Assembly (NCBI GenBank): GCA_947631375.1
Contig: CANRLD010000088.1
Span: 1 to 7,268, forward strand
DNA: 7,268 nucleotides
Direction of reading: 5' to 3'
Origin: an uncultured Methylophaga sp.
Lineage (GTDB): Bacteria > Pseudomonadota > Gammaproteobacteria > Nitrosococcales > Methylophagaceae
Of the stretch, positions 1 to 6,363 are shown in pieces. Numbering within the stretch: the stretch's first letter is position 1; the number at the start of each line of letters is the position of its first letter. The translations under genes were made by a program, and so were the position numbers. The notes under the pieces were generated by a model that saw nothing but the letters and a program-made list of their open reading frames with translations, made no database searches and had not been told where the DNA came from.

Positions 1-1
1 C

Positions 2-1585
2 AATCTGGTTCATGTGATGCCGATCATGAAATGTCCGACCGGCAAAAGTGATGGCGGCTATGCGGTCAGCAATTTCAGACAGATTGATCCACGGGTTGGC
101 GATTTGGGTGATTTACGTGATTTGGCAGCAGATTTGCGTCAACGCGATATGTTGCTGGTGCTGGATGTGGTGTTGAATCACACCTCGGAAGAACACGTAT
201 GGGCCGAAAAAGCCCGCGCCGGTGACCCCGTATATCGGGATTATTACTACACTTTTGAAACCCGGCATGTCCCTGATATGTTTGAGCAAAGCATGCCCGA
301 AGTCTTTCCGGAAACGGCACCCGGTAATTTCACCTGGAATGCGGAAATGCAGCGCTGGGTGATGACGGTGTTCAATGATTATCAATGGGATTTAAACTAC
401 AGCAACCCTGCGGTATTTATTGAAATGCTGGATATCATTCTGTTCTGGGCCAATCAGGGAGCCGATATTGTTCGTCTGGATGCCGTAGCGTTTTTATGGA
501 AGAAAATCGGCAGCACCTGCCAGAACGAACGTGAAGCACATTTGATTTTGCAGTTATTGAAAGATTGCTGTCAGGTAACAGCTCCCGGCGTCTTGTTTAT
601 TGCGGAAGCGATTGTGGCGCCGGTCGAAGTGATCAAATACTTTGGCGAGGATGCGGTGATCGCCAAGGAATGTGAAATTGCTTACAACGCGACATTTATG
701 GCGTTGTTATGGGATGCAGTGGCGACCAAAAATGCCCGCTTGTTGACGCAGGGGATTAAAAGTCTGCCCGTCAAGTTAGAACGTGCCACCTGGCTGAACT
801 ATATTCGCTGCCATGATGATATTGGCTTGGGGTTTGATGATCGTGATATTGACTTGGCCGGCTACAATCCACGGGAACATCGCCGTTTTCTGATCGATTA
901 TTTCACTGGTCAGTTTGCCAGCTCGCATGCGCGTGGTGTGCCATTTGCACAAAATGACAAGACCGGTGATGCCCGTATTTCCGGGTCACTGGCATCACTG
1001 GTTGGATTGCAGCATGCAATAGAAATGAATGATGAGAATGCGATTGAGGATGCAATCCAGATTATTATTCTGCTGCATAGTCTGATTCTGTCGTTTGGCG
1101 GGCTTCCCTTACTCTATTACGGCGATGAAATTGGCACTATCAATGACGATAGTTATCGTGATGATCCGGTCAAAATGGATGATTCACGTTGGGTGCATCG
1201 TCCGCTTATCGATTGGCAAAAAGCGGAAAAACGTAATGTGCCCAATACGATCGAATACTTGATTTTTAATCAGTTGAAACGGCTGATTGCTGTGCGTAAG
1301 GAACTGGATGTCTTTGCCGATTTCAATAACCGCGAGCTGGTGGATGTCAATAATCCGCACCTGTTTGTCTTTGAGCGCTACTCCCTGCAAAAACCGACAG
1401 ATAGGGTGCTGGTGGTTGCCAACTTTGATCGCAAACCACAACGACTGGAACTGGACCAGCTGCCATCCTGGTCGCAACCACATCACGGCCAACTGATCAA
1501 TGTCGCCAGTGGGCAAGCTCCCGAAAAATTCAATGACACGCTTGTAGTGCCGAGCTTTGGTTTTTACTGGCTAACATTTATTTAG
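2..1585 (+). CDS. ams: Amylosucrase (GH13 subfamily 4), 5' end outside the window
   Basis: Amylosucrase transfers the glucosyl unit of sucrose onto glucan chains, releasing fructose; side reactions give sucrose isomers and hydrolysis. The visible 527 residues align by eye along their whole length with Neisseria polysaccharea amylosucrase as I remember it. The open frame continues to the left edge with family-like residues (NLVHVMPIMKCP), so the GTG at 14 is not the start; about 125-130 residues are missing from a protein of roughly 650. Visible GH13 sites: SDGGYAV with the -1 site Asp (50-52), NHTSEEH with His (179-181), nucleophile Asp in VRLDAVAF (479-481), acid/base Glu in IAEAIV (605-607), CHDD with the transition-state Asp (815-817), and DSRWVHRP (1181 on). 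The long insertion between HDD and GDARISGS, typical of amylosucrase, is present. No signal peptide can be judged. In methanotrophs this gene often joins sucrose-phosphate synthase and fructokinase genes; here any such partners would lie to the left. Plain sucrose hydrolase activity is the main alternative. Confidence 0.93.
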   Translation, partial: NLVHVMPIMKCPTGKSDGGYAVSNFRQIDPRVGDLGDLRDLAADLRQRDMLLVLDVVLNHTSEEHVWAEKARAGDPVYRDYYYTFETRHVPDMFEQSMPEVFPETAPGNFTWNAEMQRWVMTVFNDYQWDLNYSNPAVFIEMLDIILFWANQGADIVRLDAVAFLWKKIGSTCQNEREAHLILQLLKDCCQVTAPGVLFIAEAIVAPVEVIKYFGEDAVIAKECEIAYNATFMALLWDAVATKNARLLTQGIKSLPVKLERATWLNYIRCHDDIGLGFDDRDIDLAGYNPREHRRFLIDYFTGQFASSHARGVPFAQNDKTGDARISGSLASLVGLQHAIEMNDENAIEDAIQIIILLHSLILSFGGLPLLYYGDEIGTINDDSYRDDPVKMDDSRWVHRPLIDWQKAEKRNVPNTIEYLIFNQLKRLIAVRKELDVFADFNNRELVDVNNPHLFVFERYSLQKPTDRVLVVANFDRKPQRLELDQLPSWSQPHHGQLINVASGQAPEKFNDTLVVPSFGFYWLTFI

Positions 1586-1696
1586 CAAGACAACGCCGTT
1601 GCTGCTCGCGAATGCAAGAAAGTTGTCTGTCAAACCTGCTGCGCGGGTCGGGATCCAGCAGGCGAAAGATAAAGCAGCGGAGACTGTAAACTGAAA
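1586..1696. other. Intergenic stretch with two inverted repeats after amylosucrase
   Basis: No gene is visible here. Just after the amylosucrase stop are AGACAAC (1588-1594) and its complement GTTGTCT (1622-1628), 27 bases apart. Then CCTGCTG (1635-1641) pairs with CAGCAGG (1656-1662) across a 14-base loop. Neither hairpin is followed by a T-run, so neither is a standard intrinsic terminator. They could fold the 3' end of the amylosucrase mRNA. Seven-base dyads can also arise by chance, so this is only a description. Confidence 0.35.
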
Positions 1697-1733
1697 AAGA
1701 TAATAGTGTGACTTGCGTCACACTATTATTTGT
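1697..1733. terminator. Long perfect hairpin, possible bidirectional terminator and/or CRP-type site
   Basis: ATAATAGTGTGAC (1700-1712) is followed by the 4-base loop TTGC and its exact complement (1717-1729), a 13-bp perfect stem that a G·T and an A-T pair extend outward. On the plus strand it runs into TTTGT, a weak U-tract that could end amylosucrase transcription about 115 bases after the stop. On the minus strand it is followed by CTTTTT, a better tract. The same bases contain TGTGA-N6-TCACA (1707-1722), the exact core of a CRP/FNR-superfamily operator. A pure terminator role and a DNA operator role are both open. Confidence 0.55.
1707..1722. promoter_or_regulatory. Candidate CRP-family binding site upstream of the diguanylate cyclase
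   Basis: TGTGACTTGCGTCACA matches the CRP half-sites TGTGA and TCACA with the canonical 6-base spacer, and the flanks (AATAG and CTATT) continue the symmetry. Its centre lies about 62 bases before the cyclase ATG at 1777, a plausible place for an activator or repressor site of that gene. I could not identify a convincing -10/-35 pair between the site and the gene. The long perfect symmetry may instead reflect a terminator stem. Confidence 0.4.
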
Positions 1734-1765
1734 ACCATACTTCCGCGCTTAAGTGTTTGATTACT

Positions 1766-1770
1766 AAGGA
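1766..1770 (+). promoter_or_regulatory. Ribosome binding site that fixes the cyclase start at 1777
   Basis: AAGGA ends directly against the ATG at 1771, too close to serve it, but lies 6 bases before the in-frame ATG at 1777. The second ATG is therefore the more likely start, shortening the protein by two residues (MKAG...). Confidence 0.65.
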
Positions 1771-1776
1771 ATGGGT

Positions 1777-2763
1777 ATGAAGGCGGGGTTGGATAATGTC
1801 GATGACGAATACTTAAATATCGTATTGGATATTATCAGCGATGGTGTCTGGGATTGGCATGTCAACGCTGACTATGTGTATCGAAGCTTTGGTTGGTATC
1901 GAATGTTGGGTTTGCAGGCCGATAGTGTGCCGTCGACTATTCTGGCATGGCAGCAACTTGTTCACCCCGAAGATTATGACCGGGTGCTTGAGCATTTTGA
2001 CGATTATATCCATAACCGTATCAGCCACTATTGTGCCGAATACCGTATTCGTAAAAGCGATAGCAGCTATTTATGGATAAAAGAGCGCGCCAAGATTATT
2101 GCCTGGAACGAGGATGGCTCGGCAGTAAGAGTGATTGGTGCACAGCGTGATATCCATGAACGCAAACGTAATCTGGAGCAATTAGCTCAACATAATCAGT
2201 TGCTGGAAGAACTGGTAGAAGAACGAACGCACCAGCTGATTCAGGCCAATGCCGAACTGGAAAGTAAAATCGCGGAAGTACAACGATTGGCCGAAACCGA
2301 TACGCTTACCGGTGTTGCCAATCGCTACCGGCTGGAGAAGGTGTTGGAGCTGGAAGTTGAGCGAGCGAACCGTTTTGATCAGCCCTTATCGGTGATTGCA
2401 CTGGATATTGATGATTTTAAAATCGTTAATGATGAATTCGGTCATGCCAATGGCGATATGGTGTTGATGCAGATGAGTCGTTTATTGAAAAACAACATCC
2501 GGGAAATTGATTTGCTGGCGCGCTGGGGTGGCGACGAGTTTATGATTATTCTGCCCAACACCGGGCTGGATGCGGCTGCACATACCGCGGAAAAATTACG
2601 CCAGTTAATCGTTGACTCCAAGCTGGCCAAACATGCCACTATCACCACCAGTTTCGGGGTAGCGCAGTTGCGGCAGGGCGAATCAGCTATGCGCTTGTCG
2701 ATCCGTGCTGATAACGCCCTGTATCATTCAAAAGAGTTTGGCAAAAACCGAATCAGTTCTTAA
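1777..2763 (+). CDS. PAS-GGDEF diguanylate cyclase
   Basis: This protein should make cyclic di-GMP from two GTP in the cytoplasm. Residues are numbered from the ATG at 1771, two before the preferred start. A PAS_3/PAC sensor domain spans about 12-130 (DGVWDWHV, LVHPEDYD, GAQRDIHERK). A charged helical linker, probably coiled coil, spans about 132-176. The GGDEF domain runs from about 172 to 330. It opens with DTLTGVANR (177-185), carries the metal and guanine-site residues D212, N220 and D229, has an exact GGDEF motif (253-257), and ends near FGKNR. R244-E-I-D247 sits five residues before GGDEF, the right place for the RxxD inhibitory site, so feedback inhibition by product is likely. These positions correspond with constant offset to PleD residues as I recall them. 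There are no membrane segments or signal peptide, and no EAL domain follows. The PAS ligand cannot be told. The gene stands alone, converging on rimO. Confidence 0.93.
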   Translation: MKAGLDNVDDEYLNIVLDIISDGVWDWHVNADYVYRSFGWYRMLGLQADSVPSTILAWQQLVHPEDYDRVLEHFDDYIHNRISHYCAEYRIRKSDSSYLWIKERAKIIAWNEDGSAVRVIGAQRDIHERKRNLEQLAQHNQLLEELVEERTHQLIQANAELESKIAEVQRLAETDTLTGVANRYRLEKVLELEVERANRFDQPLSVIALDIDDFKIVNDEFGHANGDMVLMQMSRLLKNNIREIDLLARWGGDEFMIILPNTGLDAAAHTAEKLRQLIVDSKLAKHATITTSFGVAQLRQGESAMRLSIRADNALYHSKEFGKNRISS

Positions 2764-4070
2764 ACCAGTCTGGCCCAGAGATCGTGCTCGTCGGCCGCTT
2801 CAAACTCGACTTCCACAATATCGCCAACCCGTAAATGGGTTGCGTGATCTATAAATACCTGACCATCGATTTCCGGTGCATCCGCACGGCTGCGACCGAC
2901 CGCGCCTTCTTCAACCACTTCGTCAATAATCACCAGATCACGCTTACCGACTTTTTGTTGTAAGCGTTGCGCACTGATCTCAGCCTGTTTTGCCATAAAG
3001 CGCTGCAAGCGTTGTTCCTTGACTTCTTCTGCAACCGGATCGGCAAGCGTGTTGGCAACAGCGCCTTCTACCGGAGAGTATTTAAAAGCACCTGCCTTAT
3101 CCAGCTGGGCCTGTTCCAGGAAGTCGAGCAGGGCTTCAAACTCTGCTTCGGTTTCGCCAGGGAAGCCGACAATAAAGGTGCTGCGAATGGTCAGATCCGG
3201 GCAAACAGCACGCCAGGCACGGATTCGTTCCAGGTTGTTTTCTGAGGAAGCAGGCCGTTTCATCAGCTTCAGAATACGCGGGCTGGCATGTTGAAACGGA
3301 ATATCCAGATAAGGCAGGATTTTTCCGGCAGCCATCAGCGGGATCACCTGATCAACATGCGGGTAGGGGTAAACATAGTGCATCCGTATCCAGATCCCGA
3401 GCTCTCCCAGCGCTTGCGCCATATCGGTAAAGCGGGTGGCAATCTGTTCACCTTGCCATTCAAATTCAGCATATTTTAAATCGACGCCATAGGCACTGGT
3501 ATCCTGCGAAACAATCAGGATTTCCTTGACGCCTGCATCAGCTAAACGTTTTGCCTCAGCAATGACCTGATTGACCGGACGACTGACCAGATCGCCGCGC
3601 ATTGAGGGAATAATGCAGAAGGTGCAGCGATGGTTGCAGCCTTCAGAAATTTTCAGATAGGCATAATGACGTGGCGTCAGTTTAATCCCTTCCGCTGGCA
3701 CCAGACTGGTAAAAGGGTCGTGCGGTTGTGGCAAATGCTTATGCACCGCGCCGACCACTTCTTCCAGTGCATGCGCACCGGTAATTTCCAGCACCTGTGG
3801 ATGTCTTTCGCGAATGGTATTGTCCCGGCTGCCAAGACAGCCAGTGACGATGACTTTGCCATTTTTGGCAACGGCTTCGCCGATGCTTTCCAGCGATTCT
3901 TCCACAGCAGCATCAATAAACCCGCAGGTGTTGACGACCACCAGATCGGCATCGTCGTAATCGGCAGAAATCTGGTAACCCTCGGCACGCAGTTTGGTAT
4001 TAATACGTTCGCTGTCGACCAAGGCTTTCGGGCAACCGAGACTGACAAATCCGACCTGTGGGGCTTTCAT
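2760..4070 (-). CDS. rimO: Ribosomal protein S12 methylthiotransferase RimO
   Basis: RimO is a radical-SAM enzyme that adds a methylthio group to the conserved aspartate of ribosomal protein S12 (Asp89 in E. coli numbering). The 436 residues match the usual length of about 440. The N-terminal MTTase domain (about 5-120) carries the three auxiliary-cluster cysteines C13 (SLGCPKALVDSE), C49 (NTCGFID) and C78 (TGCLG). The radical-SAM domain (about 135-365) has C145, C149 and C152 in EGCNHRCTFCIIPSMRG, and later FIVGFPGETE. A C-terminal TRAM domain (about 370-436) should bind the substrate. SLGCPKALVDSE and CIIPSMRG favour RimO over the tRNA enzyme MiaB. The ATG at 4070 follows ACAGG about 10 bases upstream, a modest ribosome site. 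Its stop overlaps the cyclase stop on the other strand. A terminator-like hairpin lies about 30 bases upstream of the start. Confidence 0.97.
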   Translation of the reverse strand: MKAPQVGFVSLGCPKALVDSERINTKLRAEGYQISADYDDADLVVVNTCGFIDAAVEESLESIGEAVAKNGKVIVTGCLGSRDNTIRERHPQVLEITGAHALEEVVGAVHKHLPQPHDPFTSLVPAEGIKLTPRHYAYLKISEGCNHRCTFCIIPSMRGDLVSRPVNQVIAEAKRLADAGVKEILIVSQDTSAYGVDLKYAEFEWQGEQIATRFTDMAQALGELGIWIRMHYVYPYPHVDQVIPLMAAGKILPYLDIPFQHASPRILKLMKRPASSENNLERIRAWRAVCPDLTIRSTFIVGFPGETEAEFEALLDFLEQAQLDKAGAFKYSPVEGAVANTLADPVAEEVKEQRLQRFMAKQAEISAQRLQQKVGKRDLVIIDEVVEEGAVGRSRADAPEIDGQVFIDHATHLRVGDIVEVEFEAADEHDLWARLV

Positions 4071-4090
4071 ATAGGCATAACCTGTAATTG

Positions 4091-4132
4091 AAAAATAAAA
4101 GGCGGCTATTTTATTGAAATTGGCCGCTTTTT
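4091..4132 (-). terminator. Bidirectional intrinsic terminator-like hairpin before rimO
   Basis: GCGGC (4102-4106) pairs with GCCGC (4123-4127). The 16-base interior can continue the stem through a T·G, an A-T, one mismatch and three T-A pairs to a 4-base loop. Read on the minus strand, the stem is followed by CTTTTATTTTT; read on the plus strand, by TTTTT. The minus-strand direction suits termination of the OYE gene, whose stop is about 105 bases upstream. It also lies only 20 bases ahead of the rimO ATG, leaving almost no room for a separate rimO promoter after it. Confidence 0.65.
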
Positions 4133-4210
4133 CATAGGTTTATCGCTATAAAAATGTGCTGGTTTTGCTGACGGCGATTTGCCCGACAGCACCGTTGTCA
4201 GAGCCGCAGT

Positions 4211-4237
4211 GCTTGAGCGTTTGTCACCTACTCAAGC
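4211..4237. other. Hairpin immediately after the OYE stop codon
   Basis: GCTTGAG (4211-4217) and CTCAAGC (4231-4237) form a perfect 7-bp stem with a 13-base loop, beginning one base after the OYE stop on the minus strand. No T-run follows in that direction, so it is not a standard intrinsic terminator. It could protect the 3' end of the message or assist the stronger hairpin about 85 bases further on. The rest of the 4071-4238 gap shows no gene. Confidence 0.4.
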
Positions 4238-4238
4238 T

Positions 4239-5333
4239 CTACAAAGTAAGCTCGTAATCCTTCAGGTCGGCAATGGGGTTGAGCATATCGGTATTGATAG
4301 GATTTATTGACTGACCGTTTTGCCATTTTATCGGCAAATCAGCATTGGACAATGCCGCTTTGCCAAGCGCAATGATATCCGCCCCGTCATTCATGACTAA
4401 TTCGGCTTTTCCGGGTTCATGAAGTGCACCATTGCCTATGATAGTGACGTCCGGAGCATAGCGTTTTGCCAGCGCGATAAGACTTGATTTGCTATCAGGG
4501 AACGCAGGTTTCCAGGCTTCATATTCCGTTACGTGGATATAATCGACGCCCGCCTGAGCCAGTGTGCCAAAAATGATTTCGGCATCTTTTTCGCCACCTG
4601 CCCATTTATGAGCATAATCATTAACTTTTCCCTGTGAAATTCTGACACCAAGCGGTATCTGTTCGCCCAAAGCCTCCCGTACTTTTTTGCAAACCTCAAA
4701 CGTTAGTGCTATCCGGTTTTGCAGACTGCCTCCCCATTTGTCATGGCGACGGTTTGTCTGTTCAGTCATGAACTGATCGAGCAGATAGCCATTGGCACCA
4801 TGTATCTCAAAACCAGCAATGTTTATAGCGCGGACTGCTGACTCGACAAAGCCATCAATTACCGTTGAGATGTCGCTTTCTGTCAGTGCACGAGGCGTCG
4901 GGTATGGACCATTTCCGTAATAAAACGCCAATTGTTGTCCCAGCGGCTGCACACTGGAAGGTCCGGCAGTATGGTTCACATATTTGTTGTGTTGGCTGAG
5001 GGCGCCTGCATGCATAAGCTGCGCAAAGATCATTCCCGAATGCGAATGGACGCTATCTACGACCTGCTGCCAGGATTTTGCTTGGGATGCATTACTGAGT
5101 CCTGGCTGACATTTATACCCCTGGGAGAACATGTCATCTGTGTACACACCTTCGGTTATAACCAAGCTAAAGCCGCCTGTTGCGAAACGCTGATAATACT
5201 GGGCCATGCGCTGATTGGCTGAACCATCCTTATTTGCACTCACTCTGGTCATGGGCGCAACTGCGAAACGGTTTTGCAGATTTTTGGATTTTATTTCATA
5301 TTTTGTAAATAATGATGTTCGTTGAACGGTCAT
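4239..5333 (-). CDS. Old Yellow Enzyme family NAD(P)H:flavin (ene-)oxidoreductase
   Basis: An FMN-dependent TIM-barrel reductase of 364 residues, typical for the family, expected to use NAD(P)H to reduce activated C=C bonds or other electrophiles. The physiological substrate is unknown. Visible marks, numbered from the ATG at 5333: strand 1 NRFAVAPMTR (21-30), ITEGVY (59-64), FAQLMHAG (103-110), the substrate-binding motif EIHGANGYLLDQF (176-188) with the H178/N181 pair and Y183 as in yeast OYE1, then RRHDKWGGSLQNR (195-207), LGVRIS (228-233), and the phosphate-binding end IIGNGALHEPGKAE with ADIIALGKAALSNADLPIKW. There is no C-terminal FeS or second flavin domain, so it is a simple OYE and not a 2,4-dienoyl-CoA reductase type. 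The start at 5333 is chosen because GGGAGA precedes it by 7 bases; the TTG at 5348 lies upstream of that site. It is divergent from a LysR regulator, which probably controls it. Confidence 0.93.
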   Translation of the reverse strand: MTVQRTSLFTKYEIKSKNLQNRFAVAPMTRVSANKDGSANQRMAQYYQRFATGGFSLVITEGVYTDDMFSQGYKCQPGLSNASQAKSWQQVVDSVHSHSGMIFAQLMHAGALSQHNKYVNHTAGPSSVQPLGQQLAFYYGNGPYPTPRALTESDISTVIDGFVESAVRAINIAGFEIHGANGYLLDQFMTEQTNRRHDKWGGSLQNRIALTFEVCKKVREALGEQIPLGVRISQGKVNDYAHKWAGGEKDAEIIFGTLAQAGVDYIHVTEYEAWKPAFPDSKSSLIALAKRYAPDVTIIGNGALHEPGKAELVMNDGADIIALGKAALSNADLPIKWQNGQSINPINTDMLNPIADLKDYELTL

Positions 5334-5340
5334 TTGTCGT

Positions 5341-5346
5341 TCTCCC
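5341..5346 (-). promoter_or_regulatory. Ribosome binding site that fixes the OYE start at 5333
   Basis: On the minus strand GGGAGA lies 7 bases before the ATG at 5333. This rules against the upstream in-frame TTG at 5348, which would place the ribosome site inside the coding region. Confidence 0.75.
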
Positions 5347-5371
5347 AATAGTTACTTTAACTGTTTTAATA

Positions 5372-5396
5372 CTTGATTAAGCAATATTTAATCGAG
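5372..5396. promoter_or_regulatory. Candidate LysR box (interrupted dyad with T-N11-A)
   Basis: GATTAA (5375-5380) and TTAATC (5388-5393) are separated by 7 bases, and the outer CT and AG at 5372-5373 and 5395-5396 continue the symmetry after one mismatched pair. The T at 5378 and A at 5390 give the T-N11-A form typical of LysR-family sites. It lies on the OYE side of the gap, about 40 bases upstream of the OYE start. Confidence 0.45.
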
Positions 5397-5407
5397 TAGT
5401 TAATGCG

Positions 5408-5424
5408 TCATCTTAATAAGATGA
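5408..5424. promoter_or_regulatory. 17-bp perfect palindrome, candidate operator
   Basis: TCATCTTAATAAGATGA is symmetrical over its full length, with 8-base arms around a single central A. No T-run follows on either strand, which favours a protein-binding site over a terminator. Its centre is 32 bases, about three helical turns, from the centre of the neighbouring T-N11-A dyad, as expected if regulator dimers bind the same face of the DNA. Confidence 0.5.
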
Positions 5425-5459
5425 AAGTATATGGTCTAGATAGCTGATTGGTAATTTTG

Positions 5460-5478
5460 TATTTCATAAAGTGAAATA
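5460..5478. promoter_or_regulatory. Dyad overlapping the lysR translation start region
   Basis: TATTTCA (5460-5466) and TGAAATA (5472-5478) form perfect 7-base arms around TAAAG. It ends 3 bases before the lysR ATG and contains a symmetrical T-N11-A (5463/5475). It could be an autoregulatory operator or an mRNA hairpin covering the start of lysR, which has no strong ribosome binding site. Confidence 0.4.
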
Positions 5479-5481
5479 ATA

Positions 5482-6363
5482 ATGAACATTTCTGACGTTT
5501 CAATATTTCTCGTTATTGCCTCGTCCGGCAGCCTGTCCCGCGCAGCCCGGCAATTGGGTATCAGTAATGTGATGGTCAGCAGACGTTTGTCCGCTCTGGA
5601 AAAAAAGCTGGCAGCGCGACTTTTTCATCGAACAACCCGCTCACTTTCCTTAACCGCAGAAGGAGAAGCCTTTCTGCCTTATGCCAGATCGCTGCTTGAA
5701 ATAACAGAGGCTGCTGAAGCCGCATTAACCCCCGCGGCTGGAGCGACGGGCACCTTGCGAGTAACCGCGCCAGTGGTATTTGGCCAGAGTCATATCAATC
5801 CATTTATTCCTGAGCTGCTGAAACAGCATCCTGCCATGCGCGTTGATTTGGTTTTTACAGACAGTATTGTGGATCTGGTAAGTCAGGGGATGGATCTGGC
5901 GATTCGTGTGGCACCAATGAAAAGTTCAGGTCTGGTTGCCAGAAAACTGGCAGATAACCCCAGACTTCTTTGTGCTGCTCCACAATATCTCGAACGTCAT
6001 GGCATTCCCAGGTCGCTGGAAGAACTTAAATCACACGAATGTTTGATATTGCATGGCATGGAGTTTTGGCCTTTTAAAAAAGGCGTGAATTTACATCCCC
6101 TCAGGATGAGTGGCCGTCTGTATACAAGCAGTCTGGATACCATCCTGACAGCGACATTAAACGGTCTGGGCATAGCATTAATGACATACTGGGATGTACG
6201 ACAACAGTTAGTGGAGGGGAGTCTGGTTGAGATACAGCTTGAGGACGCAAGCCTTGAAGAGTTGGCGATCTGGGCTGTTTTTCCAACGCGGTTATTTATG
6301 CCAGCACGTGTCAGTGTGTTTCTTAAACAGTTGGAAATTACGTTGAATTCACGTAATTCATAG
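5482..6363 (+). CDS. LysR-family transcriptional regulator (CrgA-like group)
   Basis: A 293-residue regulator of standard LysR length. The N-terminal winged helix-turn-helix covers about 1-60 (GSLSRAARQLGISNVMVSRRLSALEKKL, then the wing LFHRTTRSLSLTAEG). A linker helix follows at about 60-88, and the effector-binding domain spans about 89-290 (GTLRVTAPVVFG, LVSQGMDLAIRV, LGIALMTYWDVR). The motifs LFHRTTR and GTLRVTAP are typical of the CrgA/DhcR-like branch, which often regulates adjacent oxidoreductases. The ATG at 5482 has only a weak upstream purine stretch, and the nearby GTG at 5471 runs into a stop, so 5482 is the best start. It lies 148 bp from the divergent OYE gene, its probable target. 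The inducer cannot be deduced from sequence; electrophiles or quinones would fit an OYE target but are a guess. Confidence 0.93.
   Translation: MNISDVSIFLVIASSGSLSRAARQLGISNVMVSRRLSALEKKLAARLFHRTTRSLSLTAEGEAFLPYARSLLEITEAAEAALTPAAGATGTLRVTAPVVFGQSHINPFIPELLKQHPAMRVDLVFTDSIVDLVSQGMDLAIRVAPMKSSGLVARKLADNPRLLCAAPQYLERHGIPRSLEELKSHECLILHGMEFWPFKKGVNLHPLRMSGRLYTSSLDTILTATLNGLGIALMTYWDVRQQLVEGSLVEIQLEDASLEELAIWAVFPTRLFMPARVSVFLKQLEITLNSRNS

Larger units (their letters stand above)
5334..5481. promoter_or_regulatory. AT-rich divergent control region of OYE and lysR
   Basis: This 148-bp gap should carry both divergent promoters, and it is clearly richer in A and T than the flanking genes. Three inverted repeats lie in it and are listed separately, centred at about 5384, 5416 and 5469. 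LysR-type proteins usually bind such dyads next to a divergent target gene and repress their own promoter. I could not assign -10/-35 boxes with confidence on either strand. Confidence 0.6.

Noticed and set aside
14..16. GTG at position 14 as the amylosucrase start
   Set aside because: The frame stays open to the left edge with residues matching the family, and a start here would remove the N-terminal domain and the first part of the barrel. The gene is simply cut by the window.
3630..4091. Open frame of 153 codons on the plus strand inside rimO
   Set aside because: It lies wholly antisense to the confidently identified rimO, has no ribosome site or recognisable family features, and is the usual shadow of a coding frame.
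4168..4201. CTGAC...GTCAG dyad in the gap after OYE
   Set aside because: Only five pairs are continuous, and extending the stem needs a bulge. There is no T-run, so I did not list it as a feature.
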